Source of the DNA: Bacteroidales bacterium
GTDB lineage: Bacteria; Bacteroidota; Bacteroidia; Bacteroidales; WCHB1-69
Length of the DNA: 50,229 nucleotides
NCBI GenBank assembly: GCA_017649855.1
Contig: JAGCGA010000032.1
Span: forward strand, 1 to 50,229
Reading direction: 5' to 3'
Position numbers and translations under genes: made by a program. This document shows positions 1 through 6,899 of this stretch, in pieces. The number at the start of each line of letters is the position of its first letter. The stretch's first letter is position 1. Under the pieces are notes generated by a model. It was not told the DNA's origin. It searched no databases and was given only the letters and a program-made list of their open reading frames with translations.

Positions 1-1
1 C

Positions 2-220
2 GGCGGTGAAGCTGCCGCTGTGGGCACCACTGTTGAGACCGTGGCCGGCAACCCGACCATGATGACGGTGATCAGCGCCCTGGCTCTTGTCACCAATATC
101 ATCGCGCTGTGCTACATCGTCTATCAAGCCAAAAAGCGTCACATCAACCCGTACAAGGAAGATGTCTTCATCAACCAGAAGTACTACAAAGACGCTATGG
201 CAAGAGCCGATATGGAGTAA
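2..220 (+). CDS. C-terminal end of an integral membrane protein (partial, runs off left edge)
   Basis: The reading frame is open from base 2 to the TAA at 218-220, so only the last 72 codons of a longer gene are present. A hydrophobic segment of about 23 residues (MMTVISALALVTNIIALCYI and following) is followed by a basic, hydrophilic tail (QAKKRH onward) that ends in MARADME. This is the usual pattern of a last transmembrane helix and a cytoplasmic tail. The family cannot be recognised from this fragment; a transporter is possible but not shown. A strong terminator follows 20 bases after the stop, so this gene closes its transcription unit. Confidence 0.6.
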   Translation, partial: GGEAAAVGTTVETVAGNPTMMTVISALALVTNIIALCYIVYQAKKRHINPYKEDVFINQKYYKDAMARADME

Positions 221-240
221 TCCCATTATAGCTAAATCCC

Positions 241-274
241 AAAAGAGGCCGCGAATTCGCGGCCTCTTTTGGTT
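241..274 (+). terminator. Perfect-palindrome terminator after the partial membrane protein gene
   Basis: Bases 241-270 are a perfect 30-base inverted repeat. It begins AAAAGAGGCCGCG and ends with its complement in CTCTTTT, so the stem carries its own T-run. It sits 20 bases after the stop codon at 220 and can act in both directions. Confidence 0.85.
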
Positions 275-343
275 TACTTTCATCTACGTTCATTGATAAG
301 TTTTTTGATCGCTTGTAAAATAGATGTAATGGTGTTTTTTTGT

Positions 344-351
344 TATTTTTG
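344..351 (+). promoter_or_regulatory. Bacteroidetes -7 element for the 387-851 gene
   Basis: TATTTTTG matches the TAnnTTTG consensus of the Bacteroidetes primary sigma factor. It lies 35 bases before the ATG at 387. No good -33 TTTG is seen at the normal distance, so the call rests on the -7 element and position. Confidence 0.55.
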
Positions 352-386
352 CGGTCAGAAAAAATTACTGCCTAACTATAGATATT

Positions 387-851
387 ATGATGAATAAGTT
401 GTCCGACAAAGACCGTGCGGCGCAAATGGAGAGCATGAAAGCTTTTGATGAGCAAATGCCGTGCGTGGGTATATTCTGGTACGATATGCAAGACCATTCC
501 TTTTTCGGAGTCTGTAAAAAAGAACTTACCCCTAAAATGGTGGAAGAAGCCGCTGAAAAGGGATTGCCTTTCATTAACTACCCGAAACTGCACCGTCAGA
601 TTTGGGCGAAAGAATATTTCCGTGCGCAGGCAACACACGAGGAAACAAAGTTCAAAGGCGATTATACCCAAGTTCCCCGAGGAAGAGTGACTTGGAATAT
701 CAACAAGTTCATAGTTCTAGTTGGGAAATGGGCTGACCCCATCAAAGAAGAACTGACCGAACTCTTGGAAAAGGAGTTTTCATTGCCCTATTTTGAGTTT
801 GTCTATGATGAGCATTGGGATTTGGGTCATGGCTGGTCAGGGGATATGTGA
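387..851 (+). CDS. Conserved hypothetical protein, 154 aa
   Basis: A soluble 154-residue protein with no signal peptide or membrane segment. The start is the first of two consecutive ATG codons, 35 bases downstream of a TATTTTTG promoter element. The protein contains runs that look strongly constrained: PCVGIFWYD near residue 25, VPRGRV near 97, and YFEFVYDEHWDLGHGWSGDM at the C-terminus. Similar proteins with this C-terminal block occur across gut Bacteroidetes as uncharacterised proteins; this is recalled, not searched. The gene converges on the thioredoxin/hydrolase gene with only three bases between their stops, so neither has an obvious terminator of its own. No function is assigned. Confidence 0.75.
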   Translation: MMNKLSDKDRAAQMESMKAFDEQMPCVGIFWYDMQDHSFFGVCKKELTPKMVEEAAEKGLPFINYPKLHRQIWAKEYFRAQATHEETKFKGDYTQVPRGRVTWNINKFIVLVGKWADPIKEELTELLEKEFSLPYFEFVYDEHWDLGHGWSGDM

Positions 852-854
852 TGA

Positions 855-2165
855 TTATCGCATCACCCTTAGCAAGAATTCTGTCGTGATCTCCGCCGGG
901 CGGTACGGGCAGACGGTGAAGCTGTGGTCGTAGTAGTTGAGCAGGTGGTATTCGCTGTGGGTCCATGTCTCGTGGAAATGCTCGCTGCAGGTGTAGGGCA
1001 CCAGACGGTCAGCGTTGCCGTGGATGATACAGGCGTTGCCGTGGTAGTTGGCCGCCGTCTCAAAGATCGGCAGGGTGGAGGCGGTCTTCAAGTATCTGTA
1101 GCCGAGGGCAATGTCGTTGTTGAGTACCAGGCTGTCGGGCATGTCGAGGGGATCGAAGTCGATGCCAAAGAGATTGCCGCGCACCACATCATCGCGCACG
1201 GAGGAGGCTGGCGCCAAGAGCACCACCGCCTTGATGTCGTCGGGATGCTTGCCCGCCACCATCGCGGCCACCACCGCGCCTTGCGAGTGACCCACCAAGG
1301 CGATGTCGTCCACAAAGCGCAGGTCCTGTGCATAGGCCAGCACCTGCTCCAGATCCTCCATCTCGTTGGGAATGGTCATGTCCACAAACTTGCCCTCGCT
1401 CTTGCCGTGCCCGTTGAAGTCGAATTCCAGAACTGCGAAGTTGTTTTCCAGATAGTAGGCGATACGCCGCATTAGTGAGAAATCATGGTCGCAGTTGAGT
1501 CCGTGGCACAGGATGACGAGATCGCATCGTTGCCCTGCCTTCAGTTCTGGCTTGTACAATCGGGCCCATAACTTTCCCTTGCTGCCGTCAATGGCAATCG
1601 TGTCATATCTTCCAAGAAACGGGAGCGCAACACTTTCCACGAAATTCTTGTACAACATATTCTCAATCTTATACGACAGTACCGTGCTTACCAGCACTTT
1701 GCCGTCGGGACCGATGAGGTAAAGGGAGGGGATCCAGCGCACGCCGTAGGCCTTGGCCACCTCCGACTGGCTCATCCGCTTCAGCTCGCTCACCTGCGGG
1801 TAAGGGACACCGGATTGGGCAATGTAATCCGTCCATTTCTGCTTGTCGGTGTCGAAAGAGACGCCTAGGAACTCCACGCCCATATCGTGCCATTTGTTGT
1901 ACATCCGGATAACCTCGGGCATGTCTTTGCGACAGTCGGGGCACCAGGAGGCCCAGAAGTCGATGACAACATACTTGCCTTTGGCGAAATCGCTGAATTG
2001 GATGGTCTTGCCGTCGGGAGTCTGGAGTTTGAAATCGGGTGCGGGCGTGCCGGGCTTCAGCATTTCCGTGGCATATTTGGTGTCCAAGTCGGGGATCTGT
2101 GCCTGAAGACAGAGTAGGGCTGAAAGAAACAGCCAGGTAAGCATGATTCGGATGATGTTTTTCAT
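855..2165 (-). CDS. Secreted TlpA-like thioredoxin fused to an alpha/beta hydrolase
   Basis: A 436-residue exported protein with two catalytic domains. Residues 1-22 form a signal peptide. Residues about 38-165 are a TlpA/AhpC-type thioredoxin fold with the redox motif WCPDC (Cys75, Cys78) and the cis-proline motif RWIPS near 146. Residues about 195-436 are an alpha/beta hydrolase with the nucleophile elbow GHSQG (Ser294), an acid in HGNADRLVP (Asp386) and the catalytic histidine in YDHSF (His414), so the triad looks complete. The start used is the second Met, which begins the signal peptide; the upstream Met at 2183 adds only six residues. TlpA proteins reduce periplasmic disulfides. The hydrolase part resembles serine esterases or acyl-aminoacyl peptidase-like enzymes. 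Substrate and the purpose of the fusion are unknown. Confidence 0.85.
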   Translation of the reverse strand: MKNIIRIMLTWLFLSALLCLQAQIPDLDTKYATEMLKPGTPAPDFKLQTPDGKTIQFSDFAKGKYVVIDFWASWCPDCRKDMPEVIRMYNKWHDMGVEFLGVSFDTDKQKWTDYIAQSGVPYPQVSELKRMSQSEVAKAYGVRWIPSLYLIGPDGKVLVSTVLSYKIENMLYKNFVESVALPFLGRYDTIAIDGSKGKLWARLYKPELKAGQRCDLVILCHGLNCDHDFSLMRRIAYYLENNFAVLEFDFNGHGKSEGKFVDMTIPNEMEDLEQVLAYAQDLRFVDDIALVGHSQGAVVAAMVAGKHPDDIKAVVLLAPASSVRDDVVRGNLFGIDFDPLDMPDSLVLNNDIALGYRYLKTASTLPIFETAANYHGNACIIHGNADRLVPYTCSEHFHETWTHSEYHLLNYYDHSFTVCPYRPAEITTEFLLRVMR

Positions 2166-2200
2166 GTCAAGCAGTTTTATCAAACAATCAGTTCAGACGG

Positions 2201-2208
2201 CAAAAGTA
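2201..2208 (-). promoter_or_regulatory. Bacteroidetes -7 element for the thioredoxin/hydrolase gene
   Basis: On the minus strand this reads TACTTTTG, matching TAnnTTTG. It lies 36 bases upstream of the start at 2165, which supports that start. Confidence 0.55.
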
Positions 2209-2301
2209 TAAAAAAGCAGGAAGAGAAAGTCCGGTCTTTCAGATTTTTTTAGGGAAGGTATCTTTTTTTTGATGAATGTCCGGTATCCAAAATTAAATAT
2301 G

Positions 2302-2309
2302 TATCTTTG
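2302..2309 (+). promoter_or_regulatory. Bacteroidetes -7 element for the small membrane protein / mutL unit
   Basis: TATCTTTG matches TAnnTTTG. It lies 22 bases before the ATG at 2331. It overlaps the in-frame codon at 2307, which rules out that earlier start. Confidence 0.6.
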
Positions 2310-2330
2310 CGCTCTCTAAAAATTGATGTT

Positions 2331-2576
2331 ATGAGTTTTTTTGGATTTGAAAAACCTGAACCGCGGGAGTTCAACTACAAACCCCGTTTTTATGATCCGG
2401 ACAAGGAGCAATCCACGGGTGACAAGCAGACGGATTTTGCCAATAAGTTGCATCGGGAATGGAGCAACAAGCGTCGTCATCATGCCAATGACAACAAGTT
2501 CGCTTGGTTGCCCATTATCACCATCGTCTTCTTTGCGCTGGTGCTGGCGTTTGTTTTCTTCAAGTTTTTCGCTTAA
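2331..2576 (+). CDS. Small single-pass membrane protein, 81 aa
   Basis: The protein is hydrophilic and charged for about 55 residues (starting MSFFGFEKPEPREF, then PRFYDPDKE and NKRRHH). It ends in one strongly hydrophobic helix, WLPIITIVFFALVLAFVFF, with a short KFFA tail. The ATG at 2331 is chosen because the promoter element at 2302-2309 lies upstream of it and covers the alternative start. The stop is 18 bases before mutL, so the two are probably cotranscribed. The family is not named here. A tail-anchored small membrane protein ahead of mutL would be consistent with a housekeeping neighbourhood, but no role can be stated. Confidence 0.75.
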   Translation: MSFFGFEKPEPREFNYKPRFYDPDKEQSTGDKQTDFANKLHREWSNKRRHHANDNKFAWLPIITIVFFALVLAFVFFKFFA

Positions 2577-2594
2577 TCAGGCAAGAGTGCGCGT

Positions 2595-4454
2595 ATGAGT
2601 GACATTATCAAGTTGCTGCCAGAGGCGGTTGCAAACCAGATTGCTGCCGGGGAGGTGATCCAGCGGCCGGCATCGGTGGTGAAGGAGTTGTTGGAGAACG
2701 CGGTGGACTCCGGTGCTACGGAGATACAGTTGATTGTCAAGGATGCCGGGCGGACGCTGATTCAGGTGATTGACAACGGCAAGGGCATGTCTTTCAACGA
2801 TGCCCGTCTTTGTTTTGAGCGCCACGCAACCTCTAAGCTGCGTACCGCTGACGATCTTTACCGTATCCAAACCAAGGGTTTCCGCGGAGAGGCACTTGCC
2901 TCCATCGCGGCCATTGCCTATGTGGAACTGAAGACCAAGCAGGCGGAGGATACCATGGGCACGCGCGTGACCATTGAGGGTGCGGAGGTCTCGTGTCATG
3001 AACACTGTGCAACCCAAGATGGCACCTCGATAGCCGTCAAGAACCTCTTCTTCAATGTGCCTGCCCGTCGCAACTTTCTGAAGTCAGACAATGTGGAGAT
3101 GACCCATATTGAAGAGGAATTCTATCGGGTGGCGCTGATTCATCATGAATTGGCTTTCACGCTGTTCCATAATGGGAAGATGCTCTATCACTTGACGCCT
3201 AGCAACTTGAAGCAGCGGGTGGTGAATGTCTTTGGTAATTCGTTTAAGGACAAGCTTTTTCCAGTGGAGCAGGAGACCGACATCATGAATATCCATGGCT
3301 TTATCGCCAAGCCGGAGAATGCCAAAAAGAAGAAGGCCGAGCAGTATATGTTCATCAACAACCGCTATGTGCGTCATCCGTTGTTGAATTATGCTGTGGA
3401 GCAGGCCTATGCCCAACTCATCCCGCAAGGCTATCGACCGGCCTATTTCATTGCCATTGAAGTGGATCCTGCCAATGTCGATATCAATGTGAGCCCCACC
3501 AAGGTGGAGGTCAAGTTGCAGGACGACAAGCTGCTCTTTGGCTTTGTGCATGCCGCCGTCAAGAAGAGCCTGGGCACCATGGCGCTGTCGCCCCGGATAG
3601 ACTTTGAGCTGGACCCCATCTTTGAGTTGCCACAAAGACCTTCCGACCGTCCCATTGTGCTTCCCACCGTGGATCATGACCCTAACTATAATCCTTTTGA
3701 CTCCGTACCCCAACATCGGGGACAGTCGTACGATGCCTCTAAGCCCTATCAGTGGAATGAGCGGGTGGATACTGGCCGGTGGAACGATTTTCTGCAAGGG
3801 CTGAAGACAGAACAGGTGGAGCATCGCTCGCCAGAGCAGCTGGAAGCCAACCTGATGCCCGACAACTCTCAGCAAGAGTGGGAGATACCCGATGATTTTC
3901 CCTATTTTGTCGTTCAAGATCGTTTTCTCTTCCTGATGCTCAACGGTCGGGCTATGGCGATTCATCTGGCCAACGCCCGCGAACGGATTCTCTTTGACCG
4001 GAACATGAAGGCATTGATGGATACGCCTATCAGTGTGCAGCAGAGCCTGTTCCCCATTACCGTCACGCTTACCCCCGCACAGGCCGATCTGGCTGAATCT
4101 TTGAAGTCGGAATTCTTGCAGATGGGTTATGAGCTGGAAAAGATAGACTTGACGCATTTTGCCGTCAACGGGACCCCTAATGATGAAGATGAGGAGGGGG
4201 ATTTGCAGACCGTTATCACGAACATCTTGGATGAGTTCAAAAGCAATGCCTTCCTGCACAAGACCGACAAATACCAGAACATCGCCCTGTGTATCGCCAA
4301 GCAATACCGGAGTCGGTCAATGCCCCTGCAGTCGGCCTCTGCGGTGGCGGCGCTGTTGCGTCAGCTTTTCGCCTGCTCTTGCCCGACCGTTTCGCCCTCC
4401 CAGCGGAAGATAATCTATGATCTTGACCCTGCCAGTTTGGAAAATCTCTTTTGA
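2595..4454 (+). CDS. mutL: DNA mismatch repair protein MutL
   Basis: This 619-residue protein couples mismatch recognition by MutS to downstream repair. The N-terminal GHKL ATPase is clear: IAAGEVIQRPASVVKELLEN (residues about 16-35), DNGKGM, the ATP-lid motif FRGEALASI, and GTRVTI. A transducer domain follows (VDINVSPTKVEVK) and then a linker from about residue 330 to 430. The C-terminal dimerisation domain starts near 435. At the position where most Bacteroidetes and other endonuclease-type MutL proteins carry DQHAxxE-type metal-binding residues, this protein reads AIHLANARERILFDR (about 455-469), so Asp, Gln and His are all replaced. The stop overlaps the start region of the next ABC gene, which implies cotranscription. 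Confidence 0.95.
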   Translation: MSDIIKLLPEAVANQIAAGEVIQRPASVVKELLENAVDSGATEIQLIVKDAGRTLIQVIDNGKGMSFNDARLCFERHATSKLRTADDLYRIQTKGFRGEALASIAAIAYVELKTKQAEDTMGTRVTIEGAEVSCHEHCATQDGTSIAVKNLFFNVPARRNFLKSDNVEMTHIEEEFYRVALIHHELAFTLFHNGKMLYHLTPSNLKQRVVNVFGNSFKDKLFPVEQETDIMNIHGFIAKPENAKKKKAEQYMFINNRYVRHPLLNYAVEQAYAQLIPQGYRPAYFIAIEVDPANVDINVSPTKVEVKLQDDKLLFGFVHAAVKKSLGTMALSPRIDFELDPIFELPQRPSDRPIVLPTVDHDPNYNPFDSVPQHRGQSYDASKPYQWNERVDTGRWNDFLQGLKTEQVEHRSPEQLEANLMPDNSQQEWEIPDDFPYFVVQDRFLFLMLNGRAMAIHLANARERILFDRNMKALMDTPISVQQSLFPITVTLTPAQADLAESLKSEFLQMGYELEKIDLTHFAVNGTPNDEDEEGDLQTVITNILDEFKSNAFLHKTDKYQNIALCIAKQYRSRSMPLQSASAVAALLRQLFACSCPTVSPSQRKIIYDLDPASLENLF

Positions 4455-4456
4455 AA

Positions 4457-5227
4457 ATGCCTAAGATCGAGGTTCAACATATAGATTTTCAGTATCATAA
4501 CGCTAAACTCTTCCGGGATCTCTCTGTGACGGTGGAGGAGGGGGAGTTTTGTGCGGTGGTCGGGCCTAACGGCTCTGGTAAGACCACCTTGCTCAAATGC
4601 TTGGCAGGATTGTTGCCCCTGACATCTGGACGTATTTTGATAGGTGGGCGGGATGTACACGACTATCCACCTCGGGAGTTCGCCCAGATGGTTTCTTTCG
4701 TGCCCCAGCACCAGGATCATATCTTTGACGTGTCGGTATATGAGATGGTGATGATGGGGCGTAACCCGTATCAAAAACCTTGGCAACTGCAATCGTCTCA
4801 GGATGAAGAGATTGTAGGTCGGGTGATGGAAAAATGCCACATCTCTTCTTTTAGAGATCGTAATATCAGTGCTTTGAGTGGGGGTGAACTGCAGCGCACC
4901 CTGATTGCCCGTGCCATGGCGCAGCAGGCCCCGATCATGCTGCTGGATGAGCCTTTGTCCAACCTTGATGTCTCCCATAAATTTGAGATCATGGACATTC
5001 TGGCGGAGCTGAATGCCACGGAAAAGGTGACGGTCCTCATTGTGATTCACGACTTCTCCATGGCCATCGAGTACGCCCGTCAGACTATCCTGATGAGGTC
5101 GGGAACGCTGCTGGCGCACGATGATGCCCGAGCGGTTCTGACGCCTGACAGACTTCGGGATTGTTTCTCCTTGGATGGATCGTTGCAGGTCAGCGAGCAG
5201 GGCCTGGTGACGAGGAAATCTCGATAA
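4457..5227 (+). CDS. ABC transporter ATP-binding protein, FecE/BtuD type
   Basis: A 256-residue ATPase of the kind that powers iron-siderophore, heme or cobalamin uptake through a binding-protein-dependent inner-membrane permease. Walker A is GPNGSGKT (residues 36-43), the Q-loop is FVPQHQ (Gln84), the signature is LSGGE (140-144), Walker B is IMLLDEP (160-166), the D-loop is SNLD, and the switch histidine is His198 in IHD. YEMVMMGRNPY is typical of the FecE/FhuC subgroup. The ATG at 4457 is preferred over the TTG at 4451, which overlaps the mutL stop. No permease or binding-protein gene is present in the window, so the partner subunits must be encoded elsewhere or be missing. Confidence 0.88.
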   Translation: MPKIEVQHIDFQYHNAKLFRDLSVTVEEGEFCAVVGPNGSGKTTLLKCLAGLLPLTSGRILIGGRDVHDYPPREFAQMVSFVPQHQDHIFDVSVYEMVMMGRNPYQKPWQLQSSQDEEIVGRVMEKCHISSFRDRNISALSGGELQRTLIARAMAQQAPIMLLDEPLSNLDVSHKFEIMDILAELNATEKVTVLIVIHDFSMAIEYARQTILMRSGTLLAHDDARAVLTPDRLRDCFSLDGSLQVSEQGLVTRKSR

Positions 5228-5293
5228 AGCAGTCGGTATAAACGTGTTATAGCTTTTCTGCAGGGCGGGCTAGGGAATGTTAAAAAAAAAATG

Positions 5294-5301
5294 TACTTTT
5301 G
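5294..5301 (+). promoter_or_regulatory. Bacteroidetes -7 element for tRNA-Ser
   Basis: TACTTTTG matches TAnnTTTG. It lies 11 bases before the first base of the tRNA, the expected distance for a transcript that starts a few bases before the mature end. Confidence 0.75.
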
Positions 5302-5312
5302 CGCCCTCAAAA

Positions 5313-5397
5313 GGAGAGATGGCAGAGCGGTCGAATGCGGCGGTCTTGAAAACCGTTGAGGGTCACACCTCCGGGGGTTCGAATCCCTCTCTCTCCG
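5313..5397 (+). tRNA. tRNA-Ser (anticodon UGA)
   Basis: A class II tRNA of 85 bases. The acceptor stem pairs GGAGAGA (5313-5319) with TCTCTCC (5390-5396), with G as discriminator. The anticodon arm CGGTCTTGAAAACCG carries TGA in the loop, which reads UCA and related serine codons. A long variable arm follows, as expected for serine. The T arm reads GGGGGTTCGAATCCCTC. The CCA end is not encoded. The gene has its own promoter element and its own terminator. Confidence 0.95.
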
Positions 5398-5402
5398 CAA
5401 GG

Positions 5403-5437
5403 AAGGAACCCAACGAGTAATCGTTGGGTTCCTTTTT
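5403..5437 (+). terminator. Terminator after tRNA-Ser
   Basis: A 14-base stem, AAGGAACCCAACGA (5403-5416) with TCGTTGGGTTCCTT (5421-5434), closes a GTAA loop and runs into a T-tract. It starts six bases after the tRNA. Confidence 0.9.
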
Positions 5438-5484
5438 GGGTGATTATATACATGATGGCACAAGAAGGTAGCTGTAAGATAGTA

Positions 5485-5829
5485 TTTTGTGGAGCTCCTC
5501 CCTTTCGCACCGGGTTTATGGAGCCCCTTGTGGCAAGCGGCTATCGCGGTGCGATGATGACAGGGGCACTGTGCCACCCCAGACAGCACTGCGTTTAGTC
5601 TGGGGTTATTGAGAGTACGCCTCTTCGAGGCGATGCGGGATGGCAACGGGACTTGCCAAATCATGTCGGCTTCGAACCGACTGGTCACACTATGTCATGA
5701 AATGCGTTGTGATACAACAAAAGGCAGAATCTCTTAGAGGGAGTAAATCTCAATAATTCCACATGCAATGCTGGGCAGGAACCAGCCCTATATACCGGTA
5801 ATGTGCCATCAAGTATATAGTCCTTTTTT
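5485..5829 (+). ncRNA. Candidate structured non-coding RNA (gene-free, hairpin-rich interval)
   Basis: No credible protein gene lies between the tRNA terminator and 5850. The stretch carries eight or more separate short perfect stems: 5506-5512 with 5547-5553 (enclosing 5527-5530 with 5534-5537); CCCCAGAC 5577-5584 with 5598-5605; CGCCTC 5618-5623 with 5627-5632; GGCAA 5642-5646 with 5653-5657; GTCGG 5665-5669 with 5677-5681; GTTGT 5706-5710 with 5714-5718; GCTGG 5770-5774 with 5782-5786. A last stem, CTATATAC 5788-5795 with 5813-5820, is followed by TCCTTTTTT (5821-5829), like a terminator on the plus strand. Strand and ends are inferred. A weak promoter-like TATTTTG lies near 5483-5489. It does not match the conserved cores I know for RNase P, tmRNA, SRP or 6S RNA. 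Confidence 0.4.
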
Positions 5830-5850
5830 GCAAAACCATTCTATATGGAA

Positions 5851-6189
5851 CTAGTAAAACAGGTGCTGTTTGGCCTTGTTCTTCCAGCCCGCCTCACTCT
5901 TATATCGGGTGAAATACACTTTTACATCCGCTTCGGAAGGATAGTCCGTAAAATAGATAATCTTCTGGGCCTCGCTCTTATACTGGGTGAAATACCAAAT
6001 CCCCTTATTGCCTGACGCCTCGCTTCGATAGTCTGTTTTATAGACGATGAGATCCGCTTCCGAACGGTATTTGGTCACATACACCTTCACTTTTGCTTCG
6101 GAACGATAATTGGTGGAATAGATGCGTTGGCCCCAAAGCGATCCTGCACCCAGTAATAAAACCATCAAAAACAATACTCCTTTTTTCAT
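5851..6189 (-). CDS. Small secreted repeat protein, septknot/DUF6150-like
   Basis: A 112-residue protein with a signal peptide (residues 1-20, ending in LWGQ) followed by six short repeats. Each repeat carries a Y-[RKP]-S-E-A core (SEA at residues 30-32, 43-45, 56-58, 72-74, 85-87 and 98-100), with an alternating beta pattern such as VKVYVTKYRSEADLIVYKTD. Repeats are about 13 residues apart. This pattern fits the DUF6150/septknot family, small exported beta proteins of Bacteroidetes; that assignment is from memory of the repeat motif. The start is the Met that opens the signal peptide (MKKGVLF), two codons inside the longest frame. It is transcribed divergently from the pseudouridine synthase gene. 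Confidence 0.8.
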   Translation of the reverse strand: MKKGVLFLMVLLLGAGSLWGQRIYSTNYRSEAKVKVYVTKYRSEADLIVYKTDYRSEASGNKGIWYFTQYKSEAQKIIYFTDYPSEADVKVYFTRYKSEAGWKNKAKQHLFY

Positions 6190-6254
6190 AGTCATAGATA
6201 ATTGCGCTAAAAGAGTTCAGATAATCCTTCCAACGAATACCATTAAACACATTG

Positions 6255-6262
6255 CAAAAATA
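6255..6262 (-). promoter_or_regulatory. Bacteroidetes -7 element for the repeat protein gene
   Basis: On the minus strand this reads TATTTTTG. It lies 66 bases upstream of the start at 6189 and 31 bases from the divergent -7 element at 6293-6300. Confidence 0.55.
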
Positions 6263-6292
6263 CAAAAAAATAAGGATAAGAAGAATAATTCC

Positions 6293-6300
6293 TATCTTTG
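6293..6300 (+). promoter_or_regulatory. Bacteroidetes -7 element for the pseudouridine synthase gene
   Basis: TATCTTTG matches TAnnTTTG. It lies 19 bases before the ATG at 6319 and overlaps the upstream in-frame codon at 6298, so the later ATG is the start. Confidence 0.6.
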
Positions 6301-6318
6301 CCACCCAAAAAGAATCCT

Positions 6319-6852
6319 ATGGTTATCCTCTTCAACAAACCCTACGGCGTGCTGAGCCAGTTCACCCCTGAGGCGGGGCACCGGGCCCTCGACGAGTTCG
6401 GTTTCCCGCCCGGCGTCTATGCCGCGGGACGACTTGACCACGACAGCGAGGGCGCTCTGCTGCTGACCGACGACGGACGGCTGGTGAAGCGGCTGCTCGA
6501 CCCGAAGAACGCCCACCCCCGCACTTACCTCGCCCAAGTGGATGGCGAAATCACCGACGAGGCCCTGCAACAACTGAGGAAAGGGGTCGTCATCAAAGGC
6601 TACCGCACCCGCCCCTGCAAGGCTGAGCGGGCGCTGCCGCCGGAGAACCTCTGGGAGCGCGTGCCGCCCATCCGCTATCGCGCCAACATCCCCACCAGCT
6701 GGGTGCGCCTCACCCTCACCGAAGGCAAGAACCGCCAAGTGCGGCACATGACCGCGGCAGTCGGCTTCCCTACCTTGAGGCTCATCCGCATCCAAATCGG
6801 CGACCTCAGCCTGGATGATCTCCATCCAGGCGAGTGGAGGATTGTCAAATAG
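6319..6852 (+). CDS. 23S rRNA pseudouridine synthase, RluE-like
   Basis: This 177-residue enzyme would convert a specific uridine in 23S rRNA to pseudouridine; E. coli RluE acts at U2457. The family signature is GRLDHDSEGALLLT at residues 38-51, with catalytic Asp40. Other conserved blocks are LFNKPYGVLSQF at the N-terminus, KTYLVxV-like RTYLAQVDG, and EGKNRQVRHM near the C-terminus. The N-terminal S4 RNA-binding domain of RsuA and RluB is absent, as in RluE. The start follows from the promoter element just upstream. It converges with the NRPS gene. Confidence 0.9.
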   Translation: MVILFNKPYGVLSQFTPEAGHRALDEFGFPPGVYAAGRLDHDSEGALLLTDDGRLVKRLLDPKNAHPRTYLAQVDGEITDEALQQLRKGVVIKGYRTRPCKAERALPPENLWERVPPIRYRANIPTSWVRLTLTEGKNRQVRHMTAAVGFPTLRLIRIQIGDLSLDDLHPGEWRIVK

Positions 6853-6859
6853 GAATGAT

Positions 6860-6880
6860 GGGGCGTATGCGATACGCCCC
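6860..6880. terminator. Hairpin between convergent pseudouridine synthase and NRPS genes
   Basis: A perfect 9-base stem, GGGGCGTAT (6860-6868) with ATACGCCCC (6872-6880), closes a three-base loop. It sits midway between the two stop codons. T-runs on either side are poor, so it may be a weak bidirectional terminator. Confidence 0.5.
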
Positions 6881-6899
6881 AACTAGGCGCCAATCACTG

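Noticed and set aside
5665..5681. A T-arm-like hairpin on the minus strand (GTCGG, loop TTCGAAG, CCGAC)
   Set aside because: No matching acceptor stem, D arm or anticodon arm is found at tRNA distances, so it is not a tRNA or tmRNA end.
5080..5688. Minus-strand frame giving a protein with RERDSNPRRCDPQRF
   Set aside because: It is antisense to tRNA-Ser. This is a well-known false protein seen opposite serine tRNA genes.
5811..5824. AAGTATATAGTCC resembling the P7 end of a group I intron
   Set aside because: No other group I core elements were found and the adjacent tRNA is intact; the bases are better explained as half of the terminal stem 5788-5820.
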